Below, in pieces: positions 41,025 through 49,456 of a DNA stretch of 63,460 nt (within the stretch, counting starts at the first letter, position 1; every line of letters starts with the position of its first letter). The notes below the pieces were generated by a model. That model was not told where the DNA came from. It saw only the letters and a list, made by a program, of their open reading frames with translations, and did no database searches. The position numbers were made by a program, and so were the translations under genes. Source of the DNA: JBOGUF01 sp050696075. GTDB taxonomy: Bacteria > Chloroflexota > Chloroflexia > Thermomicrobiales > UBA6265. The stretch spans positions 1 to 63,460 of the forward strand of contig JBOGUF010000175.1 in assembly GCA_050696075.1 (NCBI GenBank), written 5' to 3'.

Positions 41025-41780
41025 TCAGCGGCCGATGGGGCGGGCGTTGACGCCGGCGAGCGTGACGTCGGCGTCGAGGAGGGTCGGGCTGTGGAGCAGG
41101 GCCTCGGTCACCATCCGCTCGGCGTCGACGATCTGCGCCACGGCGCACTCGCGCACGCATCGGGGATCCCCGCTCGCGAAGGCGTCGATCAACTCCTCGT
41201 GCATGTGTTTGAGCTGAAACCCTGGGCTCTGAAACCGGAACCCGAACACGTAGAGCCGCTCGCTGTCGGTCAGCAGTTGGGTCATGGTCTTTGCGAGGCG
41301 GGCGTTGCCGGAGGCTTGGGCACTTGCCAGGTGAAACGCGGTGTTGAGCAAGAATGCGGCTACCGGATCGTCCAAGTAGCAGGCGTCGTAGCGGGCCTGG
41401 ATCTCGCGCAAGTGCGCCAGATCGATCCGCCCAATGGCCAATTCGGCGCCGGCCGGCTCGAGGATGAGGCGTAAGCCGAAGAGGTCCCGGACGTCGCGCA
41501 GCGTGATCGGCGAGACGCGGTAGCCATGTCGACGGATCGGTTGGACCAGCCCATCTTGGGCGAGACGCTGAAGTGCCTCGCGCACCGGCGTCTTCCCGAT
41601 GCCGTGCGCCTCGACAAGCAAGCCCTCGGTGAACTGTTGACCCGGCGCCAGCTCGCACTCGATGATGCGGCGCCGGATCCGCGCGTACGCTTCCTCCGCC
41701 AGCGAACGCCCTCCTGCCGCCGGCCGGCCGCGGCCATTGTCCAGCGCCACCGTTCGTGTCCCGTCACCCACGTGAGCCAC
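41025..41780 (-). CDS. GntR/FadR-type (FCD) regulator
   Basis: A 251-residue regulator: winged helix (ARIRRRIIECELAPGQQFTE, then GIGKTPVREALQRLAQDGLV and GYRVSPITLRDVRD) followed by an all-helical FCD effector domain with the His-rich metal site region (FHLASAQASGNARL, KHMHEELIDAF). The family responds to organic acids and often represses a nearby transport or catabolic operon. The importer genes 41865-45483 lie just upstream on the same strand and are the obvious candidate targets. GTG start, probably 41780 or the next GTG 4 codons in. Confidence 0.85.
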   Translation of the reverse strand: MAHVGDGTRTVALDNGRGRPAAGGRSLAEEAYARIRRRIIECELAPGQQFTEGLLVEAHGIGKTPVREALQRLAQDGLVQPIRRHGYRVSPITLRDVRDLFGLRLILEPAGAELAIGRIDLAHLREIQARYDACYLDDPVAAFLLNTAFHLASAQASGNARLAKTMTQLLTDSERLYVFGFRFQSPGFQLKHMHEELIDAFASGDPRCVRECAVAQIVDAERMVTEALLHSPTLLDADVTLAGVNARPIGR

Positions 41781-41835
41781 GTCCTTTCATCCCCCGAAGG
41801 CGTTCGGCGACCTGCCCCTACACGATGGTATCCCC

Positions 41836-41863
41836 CTAACGCCTAACGCCTCACCTCTAACGC
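41836..41863. repeat. Heptamer repeat CTAACGC, four units
   Basis: Units CTAACGC, CTAACGC, CTCACCT, CTAACGC keep a strict 7-bp register and end at the stop codon of the permease gene at 41865. The third unit is degenerate, as in the 1027 array. Confidence 0.65.
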
Positions 41864-41864
41864 C

Positions 41865-42785
41865 TCAAAACCGCCCCGTCCGCGGCGGATCGACCACGTT
41901 GCGCAGCCCGTCTCCGAGCACGTTGTAAATGAGGACGGTCGCCACGATCAAGAGACCGGGAAAGGTCGTGATCCACCAGGCGGTGTCGAGGAACGTCCGG
42001 CCGTCGGCGACCATGTTGCCCCAGGTCGGCGTCGGCGGCGTCACCCCCAGCCCGAAGTAGCTGAGCCCGGCTTCAACCAGGATCACGATCGCCACCCGCA
42101 GCGTCGACGCCACGAGCAGGAGCGGCGCCAGGTGCGGCAGGATGTGGACGAAGAGGATCCGGCGGTCGGTTGCCCCGCCGACCCGCGCCGCCAGCACGAA
42201 CTCGCGCGACGAGAGCGAGAGCACCTCGGCGCGGGCGAGCCGGGCCGTCTCCGGCCAGGCCGCCAGCCCGAGGAACAAGATCAGCAGCCCGACGCTCGAG
42301 CCGTAGATGGCGACAACCGTGATCAGCAGGATGAAGGTCGGGAAGGCCAGCACGACGTCGGCGACGCGCATGATCAGGTTGTCGAGCCAGCCGCCGAACC
42401 AACCCGAGACCAACCCGACCAGCGCGCCGATCACGACGCTCACGAACGTCGCCACCAGGCTGACCGCGAGTGACACCCGCGCCCCGTAGATCGCGCGGCT
42501 GAGGATGTCGCGGCCCAGACCGTCCGTGCCCATCGGATGGTCCAGGCTTGGCCCCTGCAAGCGGTCGATCAGCACCTGCCGGTTCGGGTCGTCGGGCGCG
42601 ACCAGCGGGGCCGCCAGGGCGATGAGATAGAGCGTCAGCAGCAATCCCCCACCGAGGATCACCCGCCGCTCGCCCAGCAGCCGGCGCCACCCCGACCGCG
42701 AGTGCGACGGCCGGACCAGGGCGGGCCCGGCCCTCTCCCCGCCGCGCGGCCATCGAGGCGAGGTCACCGAAGCCGGCTCCGCCAT
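41865..42785 (-). CDS. dppC-like: ABC importer permease, DppC/OppC-like
   Basis: The 306-residue membrane protein has an N-terminal cytoplasmic tail, a first helix near LLTLYLIALAAPLV, and five further helices with the permease loop signature LGLAAWPETARLARAEVLSL (the EAA-type motif contacting the ATPase). GTDGLGRDILSRAIYGARVS is also typical of DppC. The ATG abuts the DppB stop (TAG-ATG). Peptide or nickel-type oligopeptide import is likely; the substrate is not known. Confidence 0.85.
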   Translation of the reverse strand: MAEPASVTSPRWPRGGERAGPALVRPSHSRSGWRRLLGERRVILGGGLLLTLYLIALAAPLVAPDDPNRQVLIDRLQGPSLDHPMGTDGLGRDILSRAIYGARVSLAVSLVATFVSVVIGALVGLVSGWFGGWLDNLIMRVADVVLAFPTFILLITVVAIYGSSVGLLILFLGLAAWPETARLARAEVLSLSSREFVLAARVGGATDRRILFVHILPHLAPLLLVASTLRVAIVILVEAGLSYFGLGVTPPTPTWGNMVADGRTFLDTAWWITTFPGLLIVATVLIYNVLGDGLRNVVDPPRTGRF

Positions 42786-43739
42786 CTACCGGTACCGGAT
42801 GCGCGGATCGGCCGCGGCGTACCCGACGTCGGCCAGCAGGTTGCCGACGAGGACGGCCACGGCCCCCAGCAGGTTGACCGTCAGCAGCACCGGGTAGTCG
42901 CGGCTGGCGACGGCGTCGAGCGCCAGCCGGCCGACGCCGGGGAGGGCGAAGATCGTCTCGACGACGACCGCCCCCCCCAGCAGGACCGGCAGGTAGAAGC
43001 CGAGCAAGGTGATCACCGGCAGCAGCGAGTTGCGCAGCGCGTGCCGGGCGACGACCGCCCGCTCCCGCAGCCCCTTCGCTCGTGCCACCCGCACGTAGTC
43101 CTGGCCGAGCGCCTCGAGCATGGCCGACCTCGTGTAGCGCGCCACCCCCGCCATCAGGCCGGTCCCCAGGACCACCGTCGGCAAGACGAGGTGCGGCGCC
43201 ATCTCGAGCGGGTTCCACCCGCTCGTGCCGGCGGGCCGGCTGCCGCTCGCCGGCAGCCAGTCCAGCCGCGCGGCGAAGACGCTGATCAGGGTCAACGCCA
43301 GCCAGAAGTCGGGCACGGCGAACCCGAAGAGCGAGACGAGCGTTCCGGCGTCGTCGACCCGGCCGTGCGGGCGCAACGACTGGACGATGCCGCTCGTTAG
43401 GCCGAACGCAAGGCCGAAGCAAAGCGCAAGCCCGCCCAGCGTCAGCGTCGTCGGCAGCCGCTCCCGGATCTCCTCCAGGACGGGCCGATTCGTCCGGTAG
43501 GAGCGCAGGTCGCCGGTCGCCAGACCGCGCATCGTCTTGACGTACTGGATCGGCAGCGGGTTGTTCAGCCCCAACCGCTCGCGCGCCGTGGCCAGTTGCT
43601 CGGCCGTGACCCGCTCGGGGTCGGCAAGCAGCCGCGCGGGGTCGCCCGGCGCGAAGCGGACGATGGCGAAGGAGATGATCGAGATCCCGAACAGCAGCGG
43701 GATCATCAGCAGCACCCGCCGCACGATGTAGCGGCTCAT
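42786..43739 (-). CDS. dppB-like: ABC importer permease, DppB/OppB-like
   Basis: A 317-residue permease: MSRYIVRRVLLMIPLLFGIS is the standard DppB opening helix, then periplasmic ERLGLNNPLPIQYVKTMRGL, and the EAA-type loop ARYTRSAMLEALGQDYVRVA in the right position. Six helices are predicted. It follows the substrate-binding protein gene by about 100 bp that contain a large inverted repeat, and abuts the DppC gene. The two dedicated ATPases (DppD/DppF) are absent from the window. Confidence 0.85.
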   Translation of the reverse strand: MSRYIVRRVLLMIPLLFGISIISFAIVRFAPGDPARLLADPERVTAEQLATARERLGLNNPLPIQYVKTMRGLATGDLRSYRTNRPVLEEIRERLPTTLTLGGLALCFGLAFGLTSGIVQSLRPHGRVDDAGTLVSLFGFAVPDFWLALTLISVFAARLDWLPASGSRPAGTSGWNPLEMAPHLVLPTVVLGTGLMAGVARYTRSAMLEALGQDYVRVARAKGLRERAVVARHALRNSLLPVITLLGFYLPVLLGGAVVVETIFALPGVGRLALDAVASRDYPVLLTVNLLGAVAVLVGNLLADVGYAAADPRIRYR

Positions 43740-43759
43740 CCCACCATCCGCTCCCCGTC

Positions 43760-43840
43760 AGGGGGCAGGAGTCAGGAGTCGGGGGGCAGGGAGAGGACGG
43801 CGCTTCGTCCCCGACCCCTAGCTCCTGACTCCTGCCCCCT
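43760..43840. repeat. Long intra-operon inverted repeat
   Basis: AGGGGGCAGGAGTCAGGAG (43760-43778) is matched perfectly by its inverted copy ending at 43840, with further pairing inside (TCGGGG/CCCCGA). It contains 7-bp CAGGAGT units (43766-43793). In the transcript it folds between the binding-protein and permease cistrons and could limit read-through to the permeases. Confidence 0.65.
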
Positions 43841-43842
43841 CG

Positions 43843-45483
43843 TTAGGCACCCACTCCCCACTCCGGCGCGCGGGCATAAAGCTCGGATTGGGTCTGCACC
43901 TCCGGCACGACGAACTCCCCGCCGACGACGAGCAGGTCCTGCAGCCGCCAGAGGTAGGCGTGGACCGGCTCGCCCTCGGCGATCATCTGGATCTGGTCGT
44001 AGATCGCCTTCTCTTCCTCCCGGTCGAGCGCGACGCGCGCCTGCTGGAAGAGCGCGTTGACCTCCTCGTTGTTGAAGCCGGTGGCGTCGGTCGGCCGCGG
44101 GCTCTCGAAATGTCCCTGCAAGTCCTGCCGCGGATCGACGATGAAGTTGAACCAGCCGCCGATCGTCGCCTGGTACTCGCCGACCACTTGCTGCTCGATC
44201 CAGGTGGCGAATTCCAGCTCGTTGACCTCGTACCGGATGCCGACCGCCTCGAGGAACGGCTGGACCGCGATCGCCCAGTCGCGGGTGCGGGGGTAGGCGA
44301 TCAACGCGAACGTGAACTCCTGCCCATCCTTCGTCCGGACGCCGTCCGGCCCCGCCTGCCAGCCCGCCTCGTCCAGCAACGCATTCGCCCGCTCGACATC
44401 GTACTCGAACCGGGGAATGCTGGGATTGTAGACCCACGAGAGGGGCGACGCGATGCTGTGGTTCCCCTCGGCCCGGCCCCGAAAGATCGTCTCAATGATC
44501 GTTGCCCGGTCGACGGCGTGGCTGATTGCCTGGCGGACGCGTGGATCGGAGAAGAGCGGGTTGGTGAGGTCGAATCGGAAGAACCAGCCGGCCGTGCCGG
44601 CGATCTCTTGCGTCTGGAAGGCGTCGTCGGCGGCAAACGCGTCGTACTGATCGGCCGAGACGAAGGCCAGGTGCAGCCCGCCCGATTGCAAATCGGCGAT
44701 CTGCGTCACCGGATCGGGAATCGTGCGGGTGATGACCGCGTCCAGCTTCGGCCGTCCGGCGAAGCACTCAGGGAAGGCACGGAAGGTGATCCCATCGCCC
44801 GACCGCCACTCTTCGACCATGAACGGGCCGGTGTAGATCGGCTGCTGAGCGAAGGGATTCAGCGCCGCGTCGGCCGGCGGCACGCCTTCGAGCACGTGGC
44901 GCGGCAGCAACTGCTGCGTGGCGACGTTCTCGAGGAAGGTGGCCGCCGGCTCGGTCAGGACGAACTGGACCGTCGTCTCATCGACCGCCGTGATGCCGCT
45001 GATCGCCTCCGCTTGCCCCTCCTTGTAAGCGGTGGCGCCCTCGATGCTCGCCAGGTTGGGGTCGAGCGGGCCGGGCCATTCTGGGTGCGACCAGAGCCCG
45101 AAGCTGAAGATCACGTCCTCGACCGTGAAGGGCTGGCCGTCCTGCCAGAGCACCCCGTCGCGCAGGGTGAAGGTGTAGGTCAGACCGTCGTCGGAGACTT
45201 GCCACGACGCCGCCAGGTCGGGTACGGCCTCCATGCTCGGCTGGTCGAGCTTGGCGAGACCGTTGGCGATGAAGCGCATGATGTTGCCGCCGGTCGCTGA
45301 ACTGATCGCGCCCGAAAGCAGCGAGTCCGGCTCGCCGAGGCTGATGATCATCTTGCCGCCCTCGCCGGCCGTACTCTGTGCGGCCGCCTGGTCCGGCTGC
45401 GCGGCCAGGGTCAGCGGCGCAACGCCGAGGGCGAGCGAACGACCGAGGAACGTTCGGCGATTCTGGCGTCCGCGTGGGGCCAT
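43843..45483 (-). CDS. Tat-exported oligopeptide-type substrate-binding protein
   Basis: The 546-residue protein is a family-5 solute-binding protein: Tat leader (QNRRTFLGRSLALGVAPLTL, RR at 9-10), then LAASWQVSDDGLTYTFTLRD, DGQPFTVEDVIFSF and the late LFSDPRVRQAISHAVDRATI, all family-5 hallmarks. It is secreted folded by Tat, like several binding proteins of this phylum, and delivers peptides or similar solutes to the two permeases that follow. GGAGGCATGGG precedes the chosen ATG. It is the first gene of the importer unit, preceded by the BAAT-type hydrolase gene. Confidence 0.9.
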   Translation of the reverse strand: MAPRGRQNRRTFLGRSLALGVAPLTLAAQPDQAAAQSTAGEGGKMIISLGEPDSLLSGAISSATGGNIMRFIANGLAKLDQPSMEAVPDLAASWQVSDDGLTYTFTLRDGVLWQDGQPFTVEDVIFSFGLWSHPEWPGPLDPNLASIEGATAYKEGQAEAISGITAVDETTVQFVLTEPAATFLENVATQQLLPRHVLEGVPPADAALNPFAQQPIYTGPFMVEEWRSGDGITFRAFPECFAGRPKLDAVITRTIPDPVTQIADLQSGGLHLAFVSADQYDAFAADDAFQTQEIAGTAGWFFRFDLTNPLFSDPRVRQAISHAVDRATIIETIFRGRAEGNHSIASPLSWVYNPSIPRFEYDVERANALLDEAGWQAGPDGVRTKDGQEFTFALIAYPRTRDWAIAVQPFLEAVGIRYEVNELEFATWIEQQVVGEYQATIGGWFNFIVDPRQDLQGHFESPRPTDATGFNNEEVNALFQQARVALDREEEKAIYDQIQMIAEGEPVHAYLWRLQDLLVVGGEFVVPEVQTQSELYARAPEWGVGA

Positions 45484-45522
45484 CCCATGCCTCCTTTCGA
45501 GACCCGACACAAGCTCAGTGTT

Positions 45523-46830
45523 TCAGATGCCGTTGAGATGCTCGTCGAGAAACGTTCGTATCCTCGGCCAGGCGTCGGCCCGGGCGTCGGCCGATCCCTT
45601 CGCCGTGCCGCCGTAGGCGAAGAGCCGTTTCGAAACCGGGTGAAAACCGGCGGTCACCGTCGTCGGCACCCATGGCTGTCCGATGATGTGGCCGGCGCCG
45701 TCGTAAGCCACATGCTGGTCCGGGTAGGGGTGACGGTGCTCCGTCAAGCGCGCCATCACCAGCTCGGAGAAGCGCGTCGACGGCCACATCGCGTCCTCCC
45801 TGCCGGAGATCAGGAGTACCGGTCCGTTGATCCGCTCGACCGGAATCGCCGCCTCCCGCGCTAGATCCGGCTCCTCTTCCAGGATCCGCACGAATTCCGG
45901 CGTCAACGCGAACGGCGTTCCATCGTCCGGCTGCTCCTCCCCGCTCTGTCTGGCCCGTGATCGCGAATAGAGGAAGGGAACGCCTGCGCCACCCTGGGTC
46001 CAGGCCGGTTGCCCAAAAGCCGATTCGTCGGCGCCGATTCCGCTGAATACGATCCCGCTCGGCACGTTGGCAACCACCGCCTTGAACTGCGGGAAGCGCG
46101 AGCCGAGCAACAGCGACAACTCTCCGCCCCGCGAGGCGCCGCTGACGGCCAATCGATCGCCGTCGACCTCCGGCCGCGCCAGAAGCCAGGCGATCGCCCG
46201 CCCGAAATATTCCAGCGGGATACGCACCAGATCGGCCGGCAGGTCTCCGGCCCGGAAATATGCCAGCGCCAGCGCGGCGACGCCGTGTGCGGCATACAGT
46301 GCCGCCGCCGGCTCCGACAGACCGCCGCCCGACCCACTGAGCAAGATGATGGCCGGGAACGGCCCCGCACCCGCCGGCACGAAGCAAACGCCAAAGAGTC
46401 CCTCGTCGCGCACCTCGATCCGGCGCACGCCGTCCGCAAGATACCGCCGGATCAGACGCGCCTCCGCGACCGTCTGCCCGTCAATCTCCGCGGCGAGCTC
46501 GACCGTCTTCGGCTCGATACTCGTCGGCCAAAACGTCGAATGCGGCGCCGGCCCGGTCGGCGTCATCGACCAGAGGAATCCCATCGGCTCCACGCCCGCG
46601 TACGAGCCGGACTCCGGCGCCCGCCTCGCCAGATCGACGGCGCCGCCTTCGTCCGCCCGAAAGACGTTCGCTGCCTCCCACCAATTGCCGAGGTCGTCAC
46701 GCAACCGCGACCACACGGTCGCCCGTGCCCCCGGCTCAAGCCCCGCGAGCCGCACATGCACAGCCTCATCGGCCAGTGTCGCGTTCGCCGTCCCCTCAAA
46801 TCGTGCCACCCGCACCGCCTCTCTCCCCAT
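45523..46830 (-). CDS. BAAT/acyl-CoA thioesterase-type hydrolase
   Basis: A 435-residue two-domain protein: an N-terminal Bal-type thioesterase domain (HVRLAGLEPGARATVWSRLR, EPMGFLWSMTPTG) and a C-terminal alpha/beta hydrolase with GASRGG (Ser233), which in the family is Cys in amino-acid transferases and Ser in thioesterases; so a thioesterase is more likely. Acid and histidine fall in LLISGREDAMWP and YDGAGHIIGQP. The ATG at 46830 follows GGAGAACGG; a 7-bp repeat array lies just before the ribosome site. The LLM gene upstream overlaps its first 268 bp. Confidence 0.85.
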   Translation of the reverse strand: MGREAVRVARFEGTANATLADEAVHVRLAGLEPGARATVWSRLRDDLGNWWEAANVFRADEGGAVDLARRAPESGSYAGVEPMGFLWSMTPTGPAPHSTFWPTSIEPKTVELAAEIDGQTVAEARLIRRYLADGVRRIEVRDEGLFGVCFVPAGAGPFPAIILLSGSGGGLSEPAAALYAAHGVAALALAYFRAGDLPADLVRIPLEYFGRAIAWLLARPEVDGDRLAVSGASRGGELSLLLGSRFPQFKAVVANVPSGIVFSGIGADESAFGQPAWTQGGAGVPFLYSRSRARQSGEEQPDDGTPFALTPEFVRILEEEPDLAREAAIPVERINGPVLLISGREDAMWPSTRFSELVMARLTEHRHPYPDQHVAYDGAGHIIGQPWVPTTVTAGFHPVSKRLFAYGGTAKGSADARADAWPRIRTFLDEHLNGI

Positions 46831-47852
46831 CCGTTCTCCGAACGCCGAACGCCGAACGCCGAACGCCCATCAAGTAATGGAAGCACCTCATGCATCAAAC
46901 GCGTCAACTGCCCCATTTGGTCCCAGCCGGCGACGCGCAGCGTCACCTCGTCGAAACCGACCGCTTTCATGACCCGCAGCCGCTCGGCGCATTCCCCCGG
47001 CGACCCGGTCGCGGTCCAGCCGTCGATCGTCTCAGGCGGGAAGTCGGTCGTGTAGTAGGTGTCGAGGAACTTCTTGGCCTCGGCCAGCGCCGCCGGCTTG
47101 TCCTCGTTGATGTTGACGTTGTGGTAGAGGTGCGTCTCGAATGTGGCGGGGTCGCGGCCCCGCTCGCGGGCATAGTCGCGCAAATACCCGATCCGCCACT
47201 GCAGATCGTCGGGATCGTAGAGCGACGTTTCCCAGCCGTCGGCGTGATTGACGACCCGTCGCAGGGTGCGCTCGATCAGCTCGCGGTCGCCCTCGTAGCC
47301 GAAGCCGCTGCGCCCCGCGTTGTTGGCGATCCAGATCGGCGGCCGTGGTTTCGCCGCCGGCTTCGGCTCGATCGTGATCCCCTCGCAGCGGTAGTGCTCC
47401 CCCTCGAAGGTAACATCGTCTTCGGTCCAGAGCAGCTTGATCAGCTTGATCCACTCGATCATCCGCCGCACGCGATCGGTCGATTGCAGGTTGTAAAGTT
47501 GCCCTTCGATACGCCCGCCCTCCTGCGGGATGATGCCGGTGCAAACGCAGAGGACCGTCCGCCCCTCGGCCAGCAAATCGAGACTGGCCCATTGGTAGGC
47601 GAGCAGGACCGGATCGCGCAGGGGAAAGCTGGCCATGCAGGCCGGACCGAGTCGCACCCTCTTCGTCCGCGCGGCGATACCGGCCAGCAGGGCGATCGAC
47701 TCCATCCGCGGCTTACCGAGCAGGCTGTCGCCCACCCACACCGAGGCGAATTGCTCGGATTGGTCGGCGATTTCTGCCATTTGCAGCATCTGCTCCGACG
47801 TCGTCGCCCCGAAGAGCACGCCGCGGTTCGGCAAGGTCAGCCCGATCTTCAT
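46563..47852 (-). CDS. LLM-class oxidoreductase with lost stop, running into the next gene
   Basis: A luciferase-like oxidoreductase opening MKIGLTLPNRGVLFGATTSE, with FASVWVGDSLLGKPRMESIA, the EGRTVLCVCTG turn and PKPAAKPRPPIWIANNAG before the last barrel strands. About 324 residues bring it to the normal end LTRLMHEVLPLL. It then reads on through CGAACGC repeats and 268 bp of the BAAT gene in another frame before stopping at 46563, adding about 105 unrelated residues. A TGA sits one base out of frame at the natural end. A promoter with an inverted repeat lies at 48006-48052. Start at 47852 after AGGAGCG. Confidence 0.75.
   Translation of the reverse strand: MKIGLTLPNRGVLFGATTSEQMLQMAEIADQSEQFASVWVGDSLLGKPRMESIALLAGIAARTKRVRLGPACMASFPLRDPVLLAYQWASLDLLAEGRTVLCVCTGIIPQEGGRIEGQLYNLQSTDRVRRMIEWIKLIKLLWTEDDVTFEGEHYRCEGITIEPKPAAKPRPPIWIANNAGRSGFGYEGDRELIERTLRRVVNHADGWETSLYDPDDLQWRIGYLRDYARERGRDPATFETHLYHNVNINEDKPAALAEAKKFLDTYYTTDFPPETIDGWTATGSPGECAERLRVMKAVGFDEVTLRVAGWDQMGQLTRLMHEVLPLLDGRSAFGVRRSENGWGERRCGWHDLRGRRTRHWPMRLCMCGSRGLSRGHGRPCGRGCVTTSAIGGRQRTSFGRTKAAPSIWRGGRRSPARTRAWSRWDSSGR
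46839..46866. repeat. Heptamer repeat CGAACGC x4
   Basis: Four perfect 7-bp units lie directly upstream of the BAAT ribosome site and inside the run-on frame of the LLM gene. Gain or loss of one unit shifts the LLM tail frame by one. Confidence 0.8.
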
Positions 47853-48005
47853 CGCTCCTGGCCCCTCCGCGCCCTTCCCAAGCGCATCATTCGTCACGCG
47901 TCGCGCGATCAAGTGGGCGGGCGCCGTCGGAGTCGCCGAGTTGCGAGCCATGAACCGTCGGCAATCGGTTCGCCACGCCAGGAACAGATCGAGCGAGCGA
48001 GAACG

Positions 48006-48052
48006 CCGGTAATTGATACACTACCACCGTGCTTGTAATATATCAATACCGG
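48006..48052 (-). promoter_or_regulatory. Promoter framed by an inverted repeat (LLM gene)
   Basis: Minus strand: TTGATA (48041-48046), 17 bp, TAGTGT (48018-48023). The arms CCGGTAATTGATA (48006-48018) and TATCAATACCGG (48041-48052) match but for one inserted base. A regulator binding both arms would bracket the promoter. The gap 47853-48087 shows nothing else. Confidence 0.5.
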
Positions 48053-48087
48053 CCGGCAACGATTGCCAAGCCCCGGTGCCCGTCCGA

Positions 48088-49344
48088 TCAGGCCGGTAGT
48101 TGGTCTAGTCGTCGCTCGAGGAATCGCCGCTCCGGTTCCTGTTTCGTCAGGGAGAGCGCCCGTTCGTAGGCCGCGCGGGCGTCGGCCGTGCGGCCCAAGC
48201 GCCGGCACAGGTCGGCCCGGGCCGCGTGCGCCAGGTAGTAATCGGCCAGGTCGCCACGCGCCAGGATGGCGTCGATCAGGGCCAGTCCCACCGCGGGGCC
48301 GTCGCGCATCGCCACCGCCACGGCCCGGTTCAACTCGACCACGGGGGATGACTCTGCCCGCGCCAGCACGTCGTAGAGCCCGACGATCTGGGCCCAATCC
48401 GTCACGGCGGCGGTGGGCGCCTCCGCGTGGACCGCCGCGATTGCGGCCTGGAGGGTGTAGGAGCCGAATCGGCGCGACGACAGCGCCCGTTCCACCAGCC
48501 GCGTCCCGTCCGCGGTCTGCTCCCGGTTCCAGCGCGCGCGGTCCTGCTCCGCCAGCAGAATCAGATCCCCGTCCGGCGAGGTCCGCGCCGCCCGGCGCGA
48601 CTCGTGCAGCAGCATCAACGCCAGCAGCCCGACCGCCTCGGGCTCGGGCAACAACTCGATCAGGAGCCGCGCCAGGCGGATCGCCTCGCCCGAGAGAACG
48701 GACCGCGTCAGCGACGCACCCGATGAGGCGGAGTACCCCTCGGTGAAGACCAGGTAGATCACCTGGAGGACGGTCTCCAACCGCTCCGGCAGCTCGGCCG
48801 GCGACGGCACCTGATAGGGGATGCGCGCGTCGCGGATCTTCGCCTTGGCGCGCACGATGCGCTGGGCCAGCGTCGACGGCGCGGTCAGGAACGCCCGCGC
48901 GATCTCCTCGGTCGTCAGACCGCAGACTTCCCGCAGCGTCAGCGCCACGCGGGCCTCCGGCGCGAGGGCGGGGTGGCAGCAGGTGAAGATCAGGCGCAGC
49001 CGGTCGTCCTCGATCCCCTCGGCGTCCACCGCTTCGGCGAAGTTGGTCTCGGTGTCGAGTTGCTCGGCAAGCGTCGCCAGCGAGGCGTCGAAGCGAGCGC
49101 GCCGCCGCATGGCGTCGATCGCTTTGAAGCGGCCGGTCGAGACGAGCCAGGCCCGCGGATTGGCGGGCACGCCCTCCTTCGGCCATTGCTCCAACGCGGC
49201 CCGAAAGGCATCGTGCAGCGCGTCCTCGGCGCGGTCGAAGTCGCCGAGCAGGCGGACGAGGGTCGCAAAGACGCGACGCGACTCAGCCTGGTAGACCTCC
49301 TCCACCACGTGGTGCATCGGTTCGGCCGTTGTCTCACGAATCAC
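48088..49344 (-). CDS. ECF42-type sigma factor with TPR-like C-terminus
   Basis: The product of about 418 residues has sigma region 2 (FATLVRLLGDFDRAEDALHD, AALEQWPKEGVPANPRAWLV), region 4 (LTLREVCGLTTEEIARAFLT, APSTLAQRIVRAKAKIRDAR) and a long helical C-terminal extension with TPR-like repeats (ARADLCRRLGRTADARAAYE). This is the build of ECF42 (SigJ-like, DUF6596) sigma factors, normally linked to YciI/DGPF genes. No anti-sigma gene is adjacent, as usual for the group. GTG 49344 has AGGA at 8 bp; ATG 49392 or 49317 are alternatives. The four TGTCGA-N17-CGAC sites in this window are candidate targets. Confidence 0.85.
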   Translation of the reverse strand: MIRETTAEPMHHVVEEVYQAESRRVFATLVRLLGDFDRAEDALHDAFRAALEQWPKEGVPANPRAWLVSTGRFKAIDAMRRRARFDASLATLAEQLDTETNFAEAVDAEGIEDDRLRLIFTCCHPALAPEARVALTLREVCGLTTEEIARAFLTAPSTLAQRIVRAKAKIRDARIPYQVPSPAELPERLETVLQVIYLVFTEGYSASSGASLTRSVLSGEAIRLARLLIELLPEPEAVGLLALMLLHESRRAARTSPDGDLILLAEQDRARWNREQTADGTRLVERALSSRRFGSYTLQAAIAAVHAEAPTAAVTDWAQIVGLYDVLARAESSPVVELNRAVAVAMRDGPAVGLALIDAILARGDLADYYLAHAARADLCRRLGRTADARAAYERALSLTKQEPERRFLERRLDQLPA

Positions 49345-49456
49345 GCGCACATGATCCTGGGTATGGTCGTCTCGTTCCCGCCGCCGGGCCATTCCCCGCG
49401 GCCGGTAATGGTAGTGCCCATGACGGGGCGTTGCACATCTCCACGTATCCAGGGCA

